The position numbers and the translations under genes are program-made. The notes under the pieces were generated by a model that was given only the letters and a program-made list of their open reading frames with translations, had not been told where the DNA came from and did no database searches. 64,000 bases of DNA from Bacillota bacterium (lineage in GTDB: Bacteria > Bacillota > Bacilli > Bacillales_A > Planococcaceae), in NCBI GenBank assembly GCA_023405135.1, contig JAEXYZ010000119.1:1-64000 (forward strand). The letters run 5' to 3'. Below, in pieces: positions 56,646-64,000 of the stretch (positions within the stretch are counted from its first letter, which is position 1; each line of letters opens with the position of its first letter).

Positions 56646-58145
56646 CTAACCTATTAAGTTTTGAAAAGATTCAATCTTTAACCAGTTATTCATTGCTTCA
56701 ATATCTCTAGAAAACACCCGATCCGCGCTAATAAATGGAACAATTTTTCTAGCATTCTCTAAAAATTCGCGTGTAGCTGAAGCCATTTTTTCTTTACCAC
56801 GAATTTCTGCAGCCTGGATTCCACAAATAGCCTCAATCCCTAACACTCGACGTGTATTTGTAATTACTTGATATGCATGCCTTGAGCCAATCGTCCCCAT
56901 ACTTACATGATCCTCTTGGTTCGCTGATGAAGGGATAGAGTCTACACTTGCTGGATGTGCCAAAGTTTTGTTTTCAGATACAAGTGATGCTGCGACATAC
57001 TGCATAATCATCGCACCTGATTGTAAGCCTGGTTCAGGACTTAAAAATGGTGGTAAATCATTTAATTGTGGATTTACAAGCCGTTCAATTCGACGTTCTG
57101 ATATATTTGCTAGTTCGGCTACAGCAATTGCTAAAAAATCCATGGCAAGTGCAATCGGTTGACCGTGGAAATTACCACCAGATAAAACTTTTTCACCGTT
57201 ATCAAAAATTAGCGGATTATCAGTTGCAGCATTCATTTCAATTTCCAATTTATCTTTCACATAGTTTAAAGTTTGCCACGTAGCACCATGTACTTGAGGA
57301 ATACAACGGATTGAGTATGCATCCTGTACACGAAGCTCTCCCTGCTTTGTTGTTAAAGAACTATCTGCCAAGTAACCACGTATGCGTTCTGCCACTTCTA
57401 CTTGCTCTCTATAGCCACGTGCAAGATGAATGTCTTCATCAAAAGCATCGATAATTCCACGTAATCCTTCTATTGTAACTGATGCAATTAGTTCTGTTTG
57501 ATAAGCTAATTTCTCTGCTTCTAAGTAAGCAACAATTCCCATTGCCGTCATTGCTTGAGTGCCATTAATAAGGGCTAACCCTTCTTTTGCGGTTAATTTA
57601 ATTGGAGAAATCGCTTCTTTTGTTAATGCGTGTATTGCAGTTGTCTTCTCTCCTTTATAAAAGACTTCTCCTTCACCAATTAGTACTAAGGCCAAATGTG
57701 AAAGGGGAGCTAAATCCCCACTAGCACCTAGTGAGCCTTGCTGAGGAATTACCGGGTGAATCCCAACATTTAACAACTCTAGCAACCTTTCAATGACAAC
57801 AGGACGTACACCAGAAAAGCCCTTTAATAATGCATTTGCTCGAAGGAGAATCATTGCGCGAGATACAACCTCTGGAAAAGGTTCTCCAACCCCGCAGGCA
57901 TGAGAGCGAATTAAATTTAACTGTAGTGCTTCAACATCATCTTTACCTATAAACACATCACTAAATTTCCCAAAACCAGTTGTGATGCCATAAACAATAC
58001 GCTCTTCTGAAACGATTTTTTCAACCGCTTTTCGACTTTCCTGAACCTTCCTTATACTATCCTCAGAATAAACAACTTTTTCTCCATTAAATAATACTTT
58101 TCGTACATCTGAAAAAGTAAGTGTTTGACCATTTAAAATAACCAT
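56646..58145 (-). CDS. hutH: Histidine ammonia-lyase
   Basis: 499 residues from the ATG 8 bases after GGGAG; a longer frame has no support. The MIO triad Ala141-Ser142-Gly143 lies in [25 protein letters not shown], and [36 protein letters not shown] with [13 protein letters not shown] completes the active site. It converts histidine to urocanate. It follows hutP and its attenuator. The remaining hut genes (hutU, hutI, hutG, hutM) are not downstream. Confidence 0.95.
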   Translation of the reverse strand: MVILNGQTLTFSDVRKVLFNGEKVVYSEDSIRKVQESRKAVEKIVSEERIVYGITTGFGKFSDVFIGKDDVEALQLNLIRSHACGVGEPFPEVVSRAMILLRANALLKGFSGVRPVVIERLLELLNVGIHPVIPQQGSLGASGDLAPLSHLALVLIGEGEVFYKGEKTTAIHALTKEAISPIKLTAKEGLALINGTQAMTAMGIVAYLEAEKLAYQTELIASVTIEGLRGIIDAFDEDIHLARGYREQVEVAERIRGYLADSSLTTKQGELRVQDAYSIRCIPQVHGATWQTLNYVKDKLEIEMNAATDNPLIFDNGEKVLSGGNFHGQPIALAMDFLAIAVAELANISERRIERLVNPQLNDLPPFLSPEPGLQSGAMIMQYVAASLVSENKTLAHPASVDSIPSSANQEDHVSMGTIGSRHAYQVITNTRRVLGIEAICGIQAAEIRGKEKMASATREFLENARKIVPFISADRVFSRDIEAMNNWLKIESFQNLIG

Positions 58146-58180
58146 CTTTTTGTCTCCCTTCAAATTCCTTTTGTCCAATA

Positions 58181-58236
58181 GAAAAGGGGACTATATCAAA
58201 GAAATCACTAAAAAATGATTTCATGATATAGCCCCC
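58181..58236 (-). terminator. hut attenuator (terminator) between hutP and hutH
   Basis: On the minus strand GGGGGCTATATCA-GAAATCA pairs with TGATTTC-TGATATAGTCCCC and is followed by TTTTC. It stands between hutP and hutH, where HutP prevents termination when histidine and Mg2+ are present. Confidence 0.85.
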
Positions 58237-58252
58237 TATTAACTAAATACTA
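58236..58252 (-). promoter_or_regulatory. HutP RNA-binding site (three UAG triplets)
   Basis: On the minus strand the RNA reads UAG-N4-UAG-N4-UAG, the known HutP recognition pattern. The third UAG abuts the G-rich arm of the terminator, so bound HutP would block the hairpin. Confidence 0.82.
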
Positions 58253-58260
58253 TGGGCAAA

Positions 58261-58704
58261 TTATATGTGATTCATGCCTAAACCAATTGCTTCATGCTCA
58301 AATCCTTTAACCGGTGCACCAATTGTACCGTATAAGGAAACAGCAATCCAATCTCCCTCTTGCTCATTCTCATATGGGTTTCCACGTAAAACAGCAAATG
58401 ATAAACCAACTGTTCTTAGTACAGATCCTATTTGCACTTGACCTCTCGTTATTCCGTTCAACGCTTCAATTATTGCATGATATAATGCGTGTGATTCGCG
58501 ATAAACGTCAGGATTTATAACTTCATTTTTCTTAGCAGCTGTTTCAATTGAAGCAACTACCTTATGTGCATCCATTGATCCAACTTTCCCCGTACAACTC
58601 TTCCAATTCAACTGCTCAAGCTTTGCCAGATGTTCATTTGAATCATCAGAAAGCAAAAGTAAGATAGCGTGTTTTCCAATACGACGATCTATACTTAATG
58701 GCAT
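58261..58704 (-). CDS. hutP: Hut operon positive regulatory protein HutP
   Basis: 147 residues, the HutP length. The helix near the start ([15 protein letters not shown]), [31 protein letters not shown] and [38 protein letters not shown] contain conserved His, Glu and Arg residues of the histidine/Mg2+-binding RNA-binding hexamer. It is an antiterminator for hutH. It is first in the operon and its stop is 8 bases before the first UAG triplet. Confidence 0.93.
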   Translation of the reverse strand: MPLSIDRRIGKHAILLLLSDDSNEHLAKLEQLNWKSCTGKVGSMDAHKVVASIETAAKKNEVINPDVYRESHALYHAIIEALNGITRGQVQIGSVLRTVGLSFAVLRGNPYENEQEGDWIAVSLYGTIGAPVKGFEHEAIGLGMNHI

Positions 58705-58870
58705 TTAAACAACTCTTTCCATTTTTAAAAGTTACGTAAAAAACTAACTGAATATTCTAATGTCTAATAGCTAATTAAATTGTAAACGCTTCAAAAAAAG
58801 GTGTCAACTTGATTTTTTGGAAATTTAATAAAAATTTGATAATTGCTACTCCAGTAATTTGAACTTGATA

Positions 58871-59637
58871 TTAAAAAGAAAAAACTACCTTCCGATAAAG
58901 CTGAAGGTAGTTTTTGTATTTTAATAATATTTGATTTAAAAATCTTTGTGTTCTTTCATGTTTTGGATTGGAAAAGATATCACTTGGATGACCTTCTTCA
59001 ATAATATTTCCGTCTGCAAGCATAATTACACGGTCTGCTACTTCCTTGGCAAACCCCATTTCATGAGTAACGATTACCATCGTCATCCCTTCACTTGCGA
59101 GATCCTTCATAACTTGAAGAACTTCACCAACCAGCTCAGAAAGCAGAAGTCGGCTCATCAAAAAGCATTACCTTTGTTTCCATCGCTAATGCTCTTGCAA
59201 TCGCCACCCGTTGCTTTTGCCCTCCTGATAACTGTTCTGGATAGTAGTTAGCCTTATCCTCCAAGCCAACTTTTTTAAGAAGTTCCATTGCTTTTAAACT
59301 TGCCTCACTTTTTGATTTTTTTCGAACATAAATCGGCGCTTCAATAATATTTTCAATCACGGTTTTGTGAGGGAAAGATTAAAATGCTGAAACACCATTC
59401 CTACTTTTTCTCTCACTTTATTTAAATCCGTTTTTGTTATATCTATCTTTTCGGAATTAATAGTGATTTTACCGCTTTGTGCCACTTCTAAAAAGTTTAA
59501 GCATCGAAGTAATGTACTTTTACCTGAACCACTTGCGCCAATTAAAACAACTACTTCTTTCTCGTTAATACTTAAGTTAATATTTTTAATACTTCCAGTT
59601 TTCCAAAGGACTTTGAAAGATTTCGAATTTCAATCAT
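58871..59637 (-). pseudogene. Amino-acid ABC transporter ATP-binding protein (GlnQ-like), at least three frameshifts
   Basis: Read across frames it starts MIEIRNLSKSFGKLEV at 59637, loses a base near 59600, continues with VVLIGASGSGKSTLLRCLNF (Walker A), loses a T near 59380 ([14 protein letters not shown]), has [15 protein letters not shown] (signature) and LFDEPTSA (Walker B), then loses the LDP after it near 59150 and ends [20 protein letters not shown]. All catalytic motifs can still be read, so decay is recent. It is the last gene of a binding protein-permease-ATPase set. Confidence 0.8.
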
Positions 59638-60275
59638 GCAATATTAACCTCCTTAGGCTTGCTAACATCCATTTTCTGTTCAATCCGTTTAGCAATCCAA
59701 GTGAAAATAAGCACGATGATTAAATAATAAATCCCAACAACAAATAAGTTTCAAATGGCATATAGTTTTCTCCTTGGACTCCAAGAGCAGTATTGTATAA
59801 ATCTGTTACTGAAATATAAGCGACAAGGGAGGGATGGATCTTTTGAAAGCTTGTGGGAAAATAATTCTTCTCATTGCAAGCGGATATGACATCCCTAAAG
59901 ATCTCGCAGCTTCCATCTGGCCGTGATCAATTGATTGTACGGATCCTCTAAAAATTTCAGCAATATATGCTCCAGTATGTATTCCCAGTGCCAATGCACC
60001 TGCTGTGAAGCTGTCCAAATTAATAATATTGGTCAACCCATAATACAAAAACATAATTTGAACAATGAGAGGTGTTCCTCTAATAATTCCTATGTAAATA
60101 TCAGCAATCCAATTGAGGATTTTTTTTGAGGAAATTTTAAAACTTGCAAAAACAAGCCAATAATCATCGCAACTAGCAAGGAAATAGCCGTTATCGCGAT
60201 TGTCGTCCAAGTAGCTTTTAAAAAAGCCATTCCATGTTCACTAAAAATTCCCGCGATATTTTGTAAAAAAATCAT
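59634..60275 (-). pseudogene. Amino-acid ABC transporter permease (HisM/GlnP-like), at least three frameshifts
   Basis: Start at 60275 behind GGGG. MAFLKATWTTIAITAISLLVAMIIG is the first segment; after an indel near 60155 the frame shifts to VFASFKISSKKILNWIADIYIGIIRGTPLIVQIMFLYYGL and the EAA loop GQMEAARSLGMSYPLAMRRIIFPQA. Further indels near 59835 and 59740 precede AYISVTDLYNTALGV and GIYYLIIVLIFTWIAKRIE. Its stop overlaps the ATPase start (ATGA), the arrangement of the intact operon. Confidence 0.8.
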
Positions 60276-60344
60276 TAGACCATTCCCCTTCCTTAATAAT
60301 ACAAGCGCCTATTTTACTAGGCGCTTTGCCTAAAATCTTAAAAT

Positions 60345-60605
60345 CTATTTTTCCATAATGTTTGTATTAAACCATTTCATACTAATTCCCTCGTACGTTC
60401 CATCATCAATCATAGATTGAAGCGCTTCGTTAATTTTGTTTGCAAGGTCTGTATTTCCTTCAGTAACCCCTATACTCACACGGTCTTCATTTAATAAATC
60501 GCCAATCGGTTTGATTTCTAAGCCTTTTTCATTTTGTGCACTTACACCAACAATTTTATCAGTAATAACAGCATCTAAACGTCCAAGTGCTTTAAAAACG
60601 TTGAA
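60345..60605 (-). pseudogene. Amino-acid ABC transporter substrate-binding protein, C-terminal part only
   Basis: The last 85 or so residues of a family-3 (PBP type II) binding protein: FKALGRLDAVITDKIVGVSAQNEKGLEIKPIGDLLNEDRVSIGVTEGNTDLANKINEALQSMIDDGTYEGISMKWF. The lipoprotein signal and first two thirds are gone. At about 60600 the sequence passes directly into antisense rocB, so the longer ORF (60345-60650) is partly chimeric. It would be the first gene of the set including the two pseudogenes to its left. Confidence 0.8.
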
Positions 60606-61714
60606 AAAATGGAAAGAGGAACATGGTTTTGAATATATTGCAGCCATCAATTCTGATTTCGTCTCACCTCGCTTTGAAAGTGATGAAAATCGTTATATCT
60701 ATAAAGGGACGGTTGGCAAACTGCTGCCATCATTCTTTATAACAGGTGCAGAAACGCATGTTGGTTCCGCTTTTGAAGGGTTGGATCCTAACTTTATCGC
60801 TGCTGAACTGACAAAACAAATAAACTATAATCCCGAACTTTGCAACGAAGCTTACGGAGAAACGACAGTTCCGCCCGTATCATTAAAACAAACAGACTTA
60901 AAACCATCTTATACTGTTCAAAACAGCACTTTCTGCTTATGTTTATTATAATTTCTTTATTCATTCTTGGTCTCCAAAAGACGTATTGGTCAAGCTTAAA
61001 GAACAAGCCACGATCGCTTTTGCAAACGCGCTTGCTACGTTTGAAGAGAGATATCGCAAATACAGTGAACTTAGTGGTGTACCCTTTGTTTCGCCTCCAT
61101 GGAAACCGAGAGTTTTTACATATGAGGAAATGGAGCAATTATTATTTGACGAGCACGGCGATTCATTCATTGAACATATGAATGAATTTAAGCAAGACCT
61201 CCTGACAAATTCAGCACTAGATACACGCATGTTTGCTAAACGAGTTGTTGAGGAAGCGTGGAAATGGATGAAGGATAAAGATCCTTCTATTATTTTATTT
61301 TACTCTTCTCTATACTCACCAAGGATTGAAGTGACAGGGAAAACAACTGATGAGCTTAACTTAATCGACGCGCTTGATAAGGCAGTGGAGACGATACAGC
61401 CAGAATATCCACATCCGATTGTTACTCGAAACTTCTTCCCGTATATTTCTGATATGAGTTTTATGGCTTTAAGTGATGATGAAGAGGGAATCAATGCTGT
61501 TTCAAAAAATAATCCTGGTTGGGGCACAAAACACTATGTCGAGTTTCAAGATATCCGAGATATAAATGTACCAGTTATTAATATCGGTCCATATGGCCTG
61601 GACGCCCACAAGAAACTTGAAAGAATGGAATTGAAATACTCACTCGAAATAGTACCAAATATAACAAATCTCGTTATCCAAAATCTATTAAACAACGAAG
61701 AAAAAAACCTATAG
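60598..61714 (+). pseudogene. rocB: RocB-like peptidase, 5' end deleted and one frameshift
   Basis: The right-hand two thirds of an arginine-utilisation protein RocB (M20-related). The frame TLKKWKEEHGFEYIAAINSDFVSPRFE...AETHVGSAFEGLDPNFIAAEL runs to YTVQ, where an extra A near 60925 breaks it (CAAAACA in place of CAAACA). One frame over TALSAYVYYNFFIHSW continues to the natural stop at 61714. The N-terminal third, with the first metal ligands, is missing at the junction with the antisense binding-protein gene. Confidence 0.82.
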
Positions 61715-62115
61715 CTCATAGCAGGTAATGATGTCTGTCATTTCCCGATAAAAGTCGTATCTTCTATCAATAACGAACAGTGAAAAGGCACTTATTTAAT
61801 ACAGATATAATCGAATTTAGATAAATAAGAACCACCAAGAACATTGTTAATGCAATGTTTTAGGTGGTTCTTTTCATCATACAGTTCTTACTACCAGAGA
61901 TAAAAGAACAAATGTGGTAAGGATTGAGATATGATTGACTACCATATTGAAATTAATAAAGAGATCAATTTTTTAGCTCCCCTAATTCTATATAAAACTG
62001 TAATATGTAGTTCCAGCTATTCCTTTGTACTCTCCTTCGTAATTTGGGATATGAAAAGTATGTAAGGGTTTCTATTACACTGCTACAAATCAGATACATT
62101 TTCATTCGGCTTTAA
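61715..62115. other. Intergenic stretch with rocB terminator and faint coding remnant
   Basis: The terminator at 61827-61875 is the only clear element. On the minus strand at about 61985-62065 a short piece reads YEGEYKGIAGTTYYSFI before a stop, possibly the end of a lost gene. No promoter or gene is evident. Confidence 0.45.
61827..61875 (+). terminator. Terminator after rocB
   Basis: AAGAACCACC...AACATT pairs with AATGTT...GGTGGTTCTT around a GTTAATGC loop, followed by TTTTC. Confidence 0.85.
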
Positions 62116-62712
62116 TTAATGTAAAACTATTGATATAGCACTATATACCAATAAGACCGCCATAATTATATTAAATGGTTTTCTATATTGTACTAAAAAC
62201 CTTTGAAAAATAGAGCCAAATAAGCTCCAACTACAAGAGCTCATTAATCCAACAGCCCCCAAAAAAAGTGAAAAAATTAAGTAACTAAAGTAAGAATTGT
62301 AATAAGGAAGGAGGAAGGTTGTAACCACGGTTATCCCATAAAGAATACCTTTTGGATTTATAAATTGGAGGAATACGCCCATTACAAAAAGACTTTTATC
62401 ACCGCCATCGTTTCTATCGTTAACATTATTATCGCTATCATTACTGGTAAGCGTTTTAAAAGCTAAATATAACATATAACCCACACCTAAAACGGTCAAT
62501 GGAATTTCTATAATTGGCAAAAGGTTTATAAGCACAAGGTTAAAAAAACTACATAATAATGCAAGAACAAAAAATCCTACTCCGACTCCTAAACAAAACT
62601 TAATTGATCTCTTTAATCCATATTTGTTTCCAAAAGACATTGCCATAAAGTTATTAGAACCTGGGGTAAAACTATTAACAAAAACAAACAATAAAAATAA
62701 TAGCATAGGCAT
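62116..62712 (-). CDS. LysE/RhtB-family amino-acid exporter
   Basis: 198 residues with six hydrophobic segments. The N-terminal SFTPGSNNFMAMSFGNKYGLKRSIKFCLGVGVGFF is the LysE/RhtB hallmark (PGPN-like motif), closest in look to the cysteine/O-acetylserine exporter subgroup; FLQFINPKGILYGITV is the second conserved part. A short acidic, Asn-rich insert (TSNDSDNNVNDRNDGG) lies in the central loop. GGGGGAAA lies 8 bases before the ATG. It is divergent from an XRE-cupin regulator that probably controls it. Confidence 0.85.
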   Translation of the reverse strand: MPMLLFLLFVFVNSFTPGSNNFMAMSFGNKYGLKRSIKFCLGVGVGFFVLALLCSFFNLVLINLLPIIEIPLTVLGVGYMLYLAFKTLTSNDSDNNVNDRNDGGDKSLFVMGVFLQFINPKGILYGITVVTTFLLPYYNSYFSYLIFSLFLGAVGLMSSCSWSLFGSIFQRFLVQYRKPFNIIMAVLLVYSAISIVLH

Positions 62713-62734
62713 GTTGAATTTCCCCCTTCAATTC

Positions 62735-62785
62735 GTATGTTATAATGTATGAAAAGTACAATATAACATACTACAATATATTGTA
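62735..62785. promoter_or_regulatory. Operator region between lysE-like and XRE-cupin genes
   Basis: Two dyads: GTATGTTATA/TATAACATAC (10-base perfect arms at 62735-62744 and 62762-62771) and the 14-base palindrome TACAATATATTGTA at 62772-62785. TATAAT hexamers occur at 62741-62746 and 62798-62803. They are probably binding sites of the XRE-cupin regulator. Confidence 0.6.
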
Positions 62786-62826
62786 CATATTAGACGTTAT
62801 AATGTAAATCAAGCAGGAGTGATTTT

Positions 62827-63381
62827 ATGGAGGACATTCACATTATTTTTGCAAGAAATTTAAAGGCTATTAGGGAGAAGGAAAAACTAAGTTTAGAAAA
62901 AGTCTCAGAATTAAGTGGTGTCAGCAAAACTATGTTAGGACAAATTGAAAGAGGAGAATCCAGTCCGACACTTACAACTATTTGGAAAATCGCTAATGGA
63001 CTAAAGGTTTCCTTTACTTCTCTAATTAATACCCCACAACCTGATGCTAAAGTTGTTTTAAAAAATGAGATACAGTTTTTATCAGAAGACAATGGGAGAT
63101 ATAGAGTGTTCCCTGTCTTTCCCTTTGAGGAGGAGAGACGTTTTGAAGTTTACTCTATTGAAATTGATAAAGAGGGGATTTTAAGTTCAGATTCCCATAG
63201 AAAGGGTACAGAAGAATTTATTACTGTTTTTGATGGGGAAGTAACTATTACGGTGAATGAATGCCAATACAAGCTGAAAAATGGGGATTCTATTAGATTT
63301 AAAGCGGATAGGCCTCACACTTATTATAATTCTGGAGTAACATTAACCCGTTTAAGTATGACAATTTATTACCCAATATAA
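62827..63381 (+). CDS. XRE-family regulator with C-terminal cupin domain
   Basis: 184 residues. The HTH at about 5-62 (LKAIREKEKLSLEKVSELSGVSKTMLGQIERGESSPTLTTIWKIANGL) is followed by a cupin at about 100-180 (HRKGTEEFITVFDGEVTITVNECQYKLKNGDSIRFKADRPHTYYN). Such regulators sense a small ligand in the cupin and commonly regulate an adjacent amino-acid exporter, as the LysE gene is here. AGCAGGAG lies before the ATG. Confidence 0.9.
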   Translation: MEDIHIIFARNLKAIREKEKLSLEKVSELSGVSKTMLGQIERGESSPTLTTIWKIANGLKVSFTSLINTPQPDAKVVLKNEIQFLSEDNGRYRVFPVFPFEEERRFEVYSIEIDKEGILSSDSHRKGTEEFITVFDGEVTITVNECQYKLKNGDSIRFKADRPHTYYNSGVTLTRLSMTIYYPI

Positions 63382-63433
63382 ATACCTTTTTAAGTAACAT
63401 TTCGCACCATCGCAGAATAGTGGAGAAGCTTAA

Positions 63434-63466
63434 AAAATGGCTCAGTATGGTAAACTGAGCCATTTT
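63434..63466 (+). terminator. Terminator after the XRE-cupin gene
   Basis: Perfect 13-base arms AAAATGGCTCAGT and ACTGAGCCATTTT around a 7-base loop. Confidence 0.82.
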
Positions 63467-63572
63467 CGATAAATAAAAGGTTTATCTCTACTTATGATAC
63501 GGTTCTCCCTAACAAGTATAAGTGCGGTTTTTTCTTATAAGCTTTATAATATGAGAAAGGACGGTGAAAAGC

Positions 63573-63983
63573 ATGCTAAAAGAAGAATTACAGAAAGATT
63601 TAGTTGATAGAATCATTCTAGAGACAAGCCCAGACTTCATCATTTTATTTGGTTCATTCGCTAAAGATATGACACATGATGAAAGTGATATCGATCTTGC
63701 TTATTTCAGTGACAAGCAGCTATCATCTTATGAACGTTTTATGCTTGCTTCTGAGCTTGCAGCAATTGCGGGTCGGGAAGTCGATCTAGTCGACATTAAA
63801 CAAATCGATACAGTATTTACAATGCAAATTTTCGAGCAAGGCAACCCGATTTATATACATGATGAGAAAGAATTTACACGCCAAAAAATGCGAGCTTATA
63901 GCATGTATGCTACGTTAAGCGAGCAACGTGCTGCAATTATTGATGCGATTAAAGAAAGAGGGAGTGTTTTCGGCAATGAATGA
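63573..63983 (+). CDS. mntA: MntA-type nucleotidyltransferase antitoxin
   Basis: 136 residues. The minimal nucleotidyltransferase motif GSFAKDMTHDESDIDLAYF (GS-X-DID) and the later Asp in GREVDLVDI are intact. MntA adenylylates tyrosines of the HepT toxin (type VII toxin-antitoxin). AAAGGACGG lies 8 bases before the ATG at 63573, preferred over the GTG at 63564. It overlaps the start of the following gene by 8 bases, as in other mntA-hepT operons. Confidence 0.85.
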   Translation: MLKEELQKDLVDRIILETSPDFIILFGSFAKDMTHDESDIDLAYFSDKQLSSYERFMLASELAAIAGREVDLVDIKQIDTVFTMQIFEQGNPIYIHDEKEFTRQKMRAYSMYATLSEQRAAIIDAIKERGSVFGNE

Positions 63984-64000
63984 TGTTATTTTAAATAAAA
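63976..64000 (+). CDS. hepT: HepT-type toxin, start only (cut by the window edge)
   Basis: ATG at 63976 overlaps the end of mntA and opens MNDVILNK before the edge. Its identity is inferred from the mntA partner and the overlap; the sequence seen is too short to prove it. GGGAGTG lies about 10 bases upstream, in the mntA end. Confidence 0.5.

Noticed and set aside
60436..60951. 171-codon plus-strand ORF
   Set aside because: Its first half is antisense to the binding-protein gene and its second half is rocB; it exists only because of the deletion junction and has no ribosome binding site.

Overview
The window looks like a chromosomal segment of a low-GC, spore-forming member of the Bacillales, most probably a Planococcaceae-type genus such as Lysinibacillus or Solibacillus. 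This rests on the spo0A-spoIVB-recN-argR-tlyA-dxs-ispA-xseB-xseA-folD-nusB order, the Bacillus-like TnrA, Bcd, LpdV, HutP and bacilliredoxin proteins, strong AGGAGG/GGGGG ribosome binding sites with frequent TTG and GTG starts, and an AT-rich background. The genus is an inference. No rRNA, tRNA or CRISPR array was seen. Most genes lie on the minus strand.

Layout. 1-2.3 kb: tail of a threonine dehydratase-like enzyme, a PucR-type regulator and an SRPBCC protein. 2.7-8.4 kb: a branched-chain amino-acid ABC transporter operon (livJ-livH-livM-livG-livF), divergent from tnrA; one TnrA/GlnR-type box sits at about -49/-50 of a candidate promoter on each side. 8.4-10.5 kb: a decayed zone with an IS110-type transposase relic, a broken secreted or membrane protein, a frameshifted GNAT gene and one small membrane protein. 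10.4-20.5 kb: signal peptidase I, an ABC ATPase, GNAT, FMN reductase, a broken FUSC exporter, Ogt, DUF4064, nucleoside deoxyribosyltransferase, paired crcB genes, DedA, CheW-like and an M20 peptidase. 20.5-30.8 kb: coiled-coil protein, carboxyltransferase, methylmalonyl-CoA epimerase, Prli42 miniprotein, YqjA-like protein, BrxB, MeaB and both methylmalonyl-CoA mutase subunits, with two copies of a related intergenic repeat. 30.9-36.9 kb: the branched-chain ketoacid dehydrogenase cluster (bcd-lpdV-bkdAA-bkdAB-bkdB). 37-51.4 kb: DUF2627, GDPD, FapA-like protein, spo0A, spoIVB, recN, argR and the isoprenoid/xse/folD/nusB block. 51.5-64 kb: a small membrane protein, glpK, a gene-poor decayed stretch, a large orphan protein, hutP-hutH with a clear HutP attenuator, four decayed genes meeting at a deletion scar, a LysE exporter with its XRE-cupin regulator, and the start of a MntA/HepT-type toxin-antitoxin pair.

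How the genes fit together. Leucine, isoleucine and valine would enter through Liv, be deaminated by Bcd and oxidised by the Bkd complex. The propionyl-CoA made from Ile and Val can pass through carboxyltransferase, epimerase and mutase (with its chaperone MeaB) to succinyl-CoA. ptb and buk, which accompany bkd in B. subtilis, are absent here. HutP/HutH adds histidine breakdown and PucR and TnrA suggest nitrogen-source control. The deletion at about 60.6 kb removed the 5' ends of an amino-acid ABC binding-protein gene and of rocB, and all the genes on both sides have since picked up frameshifts.
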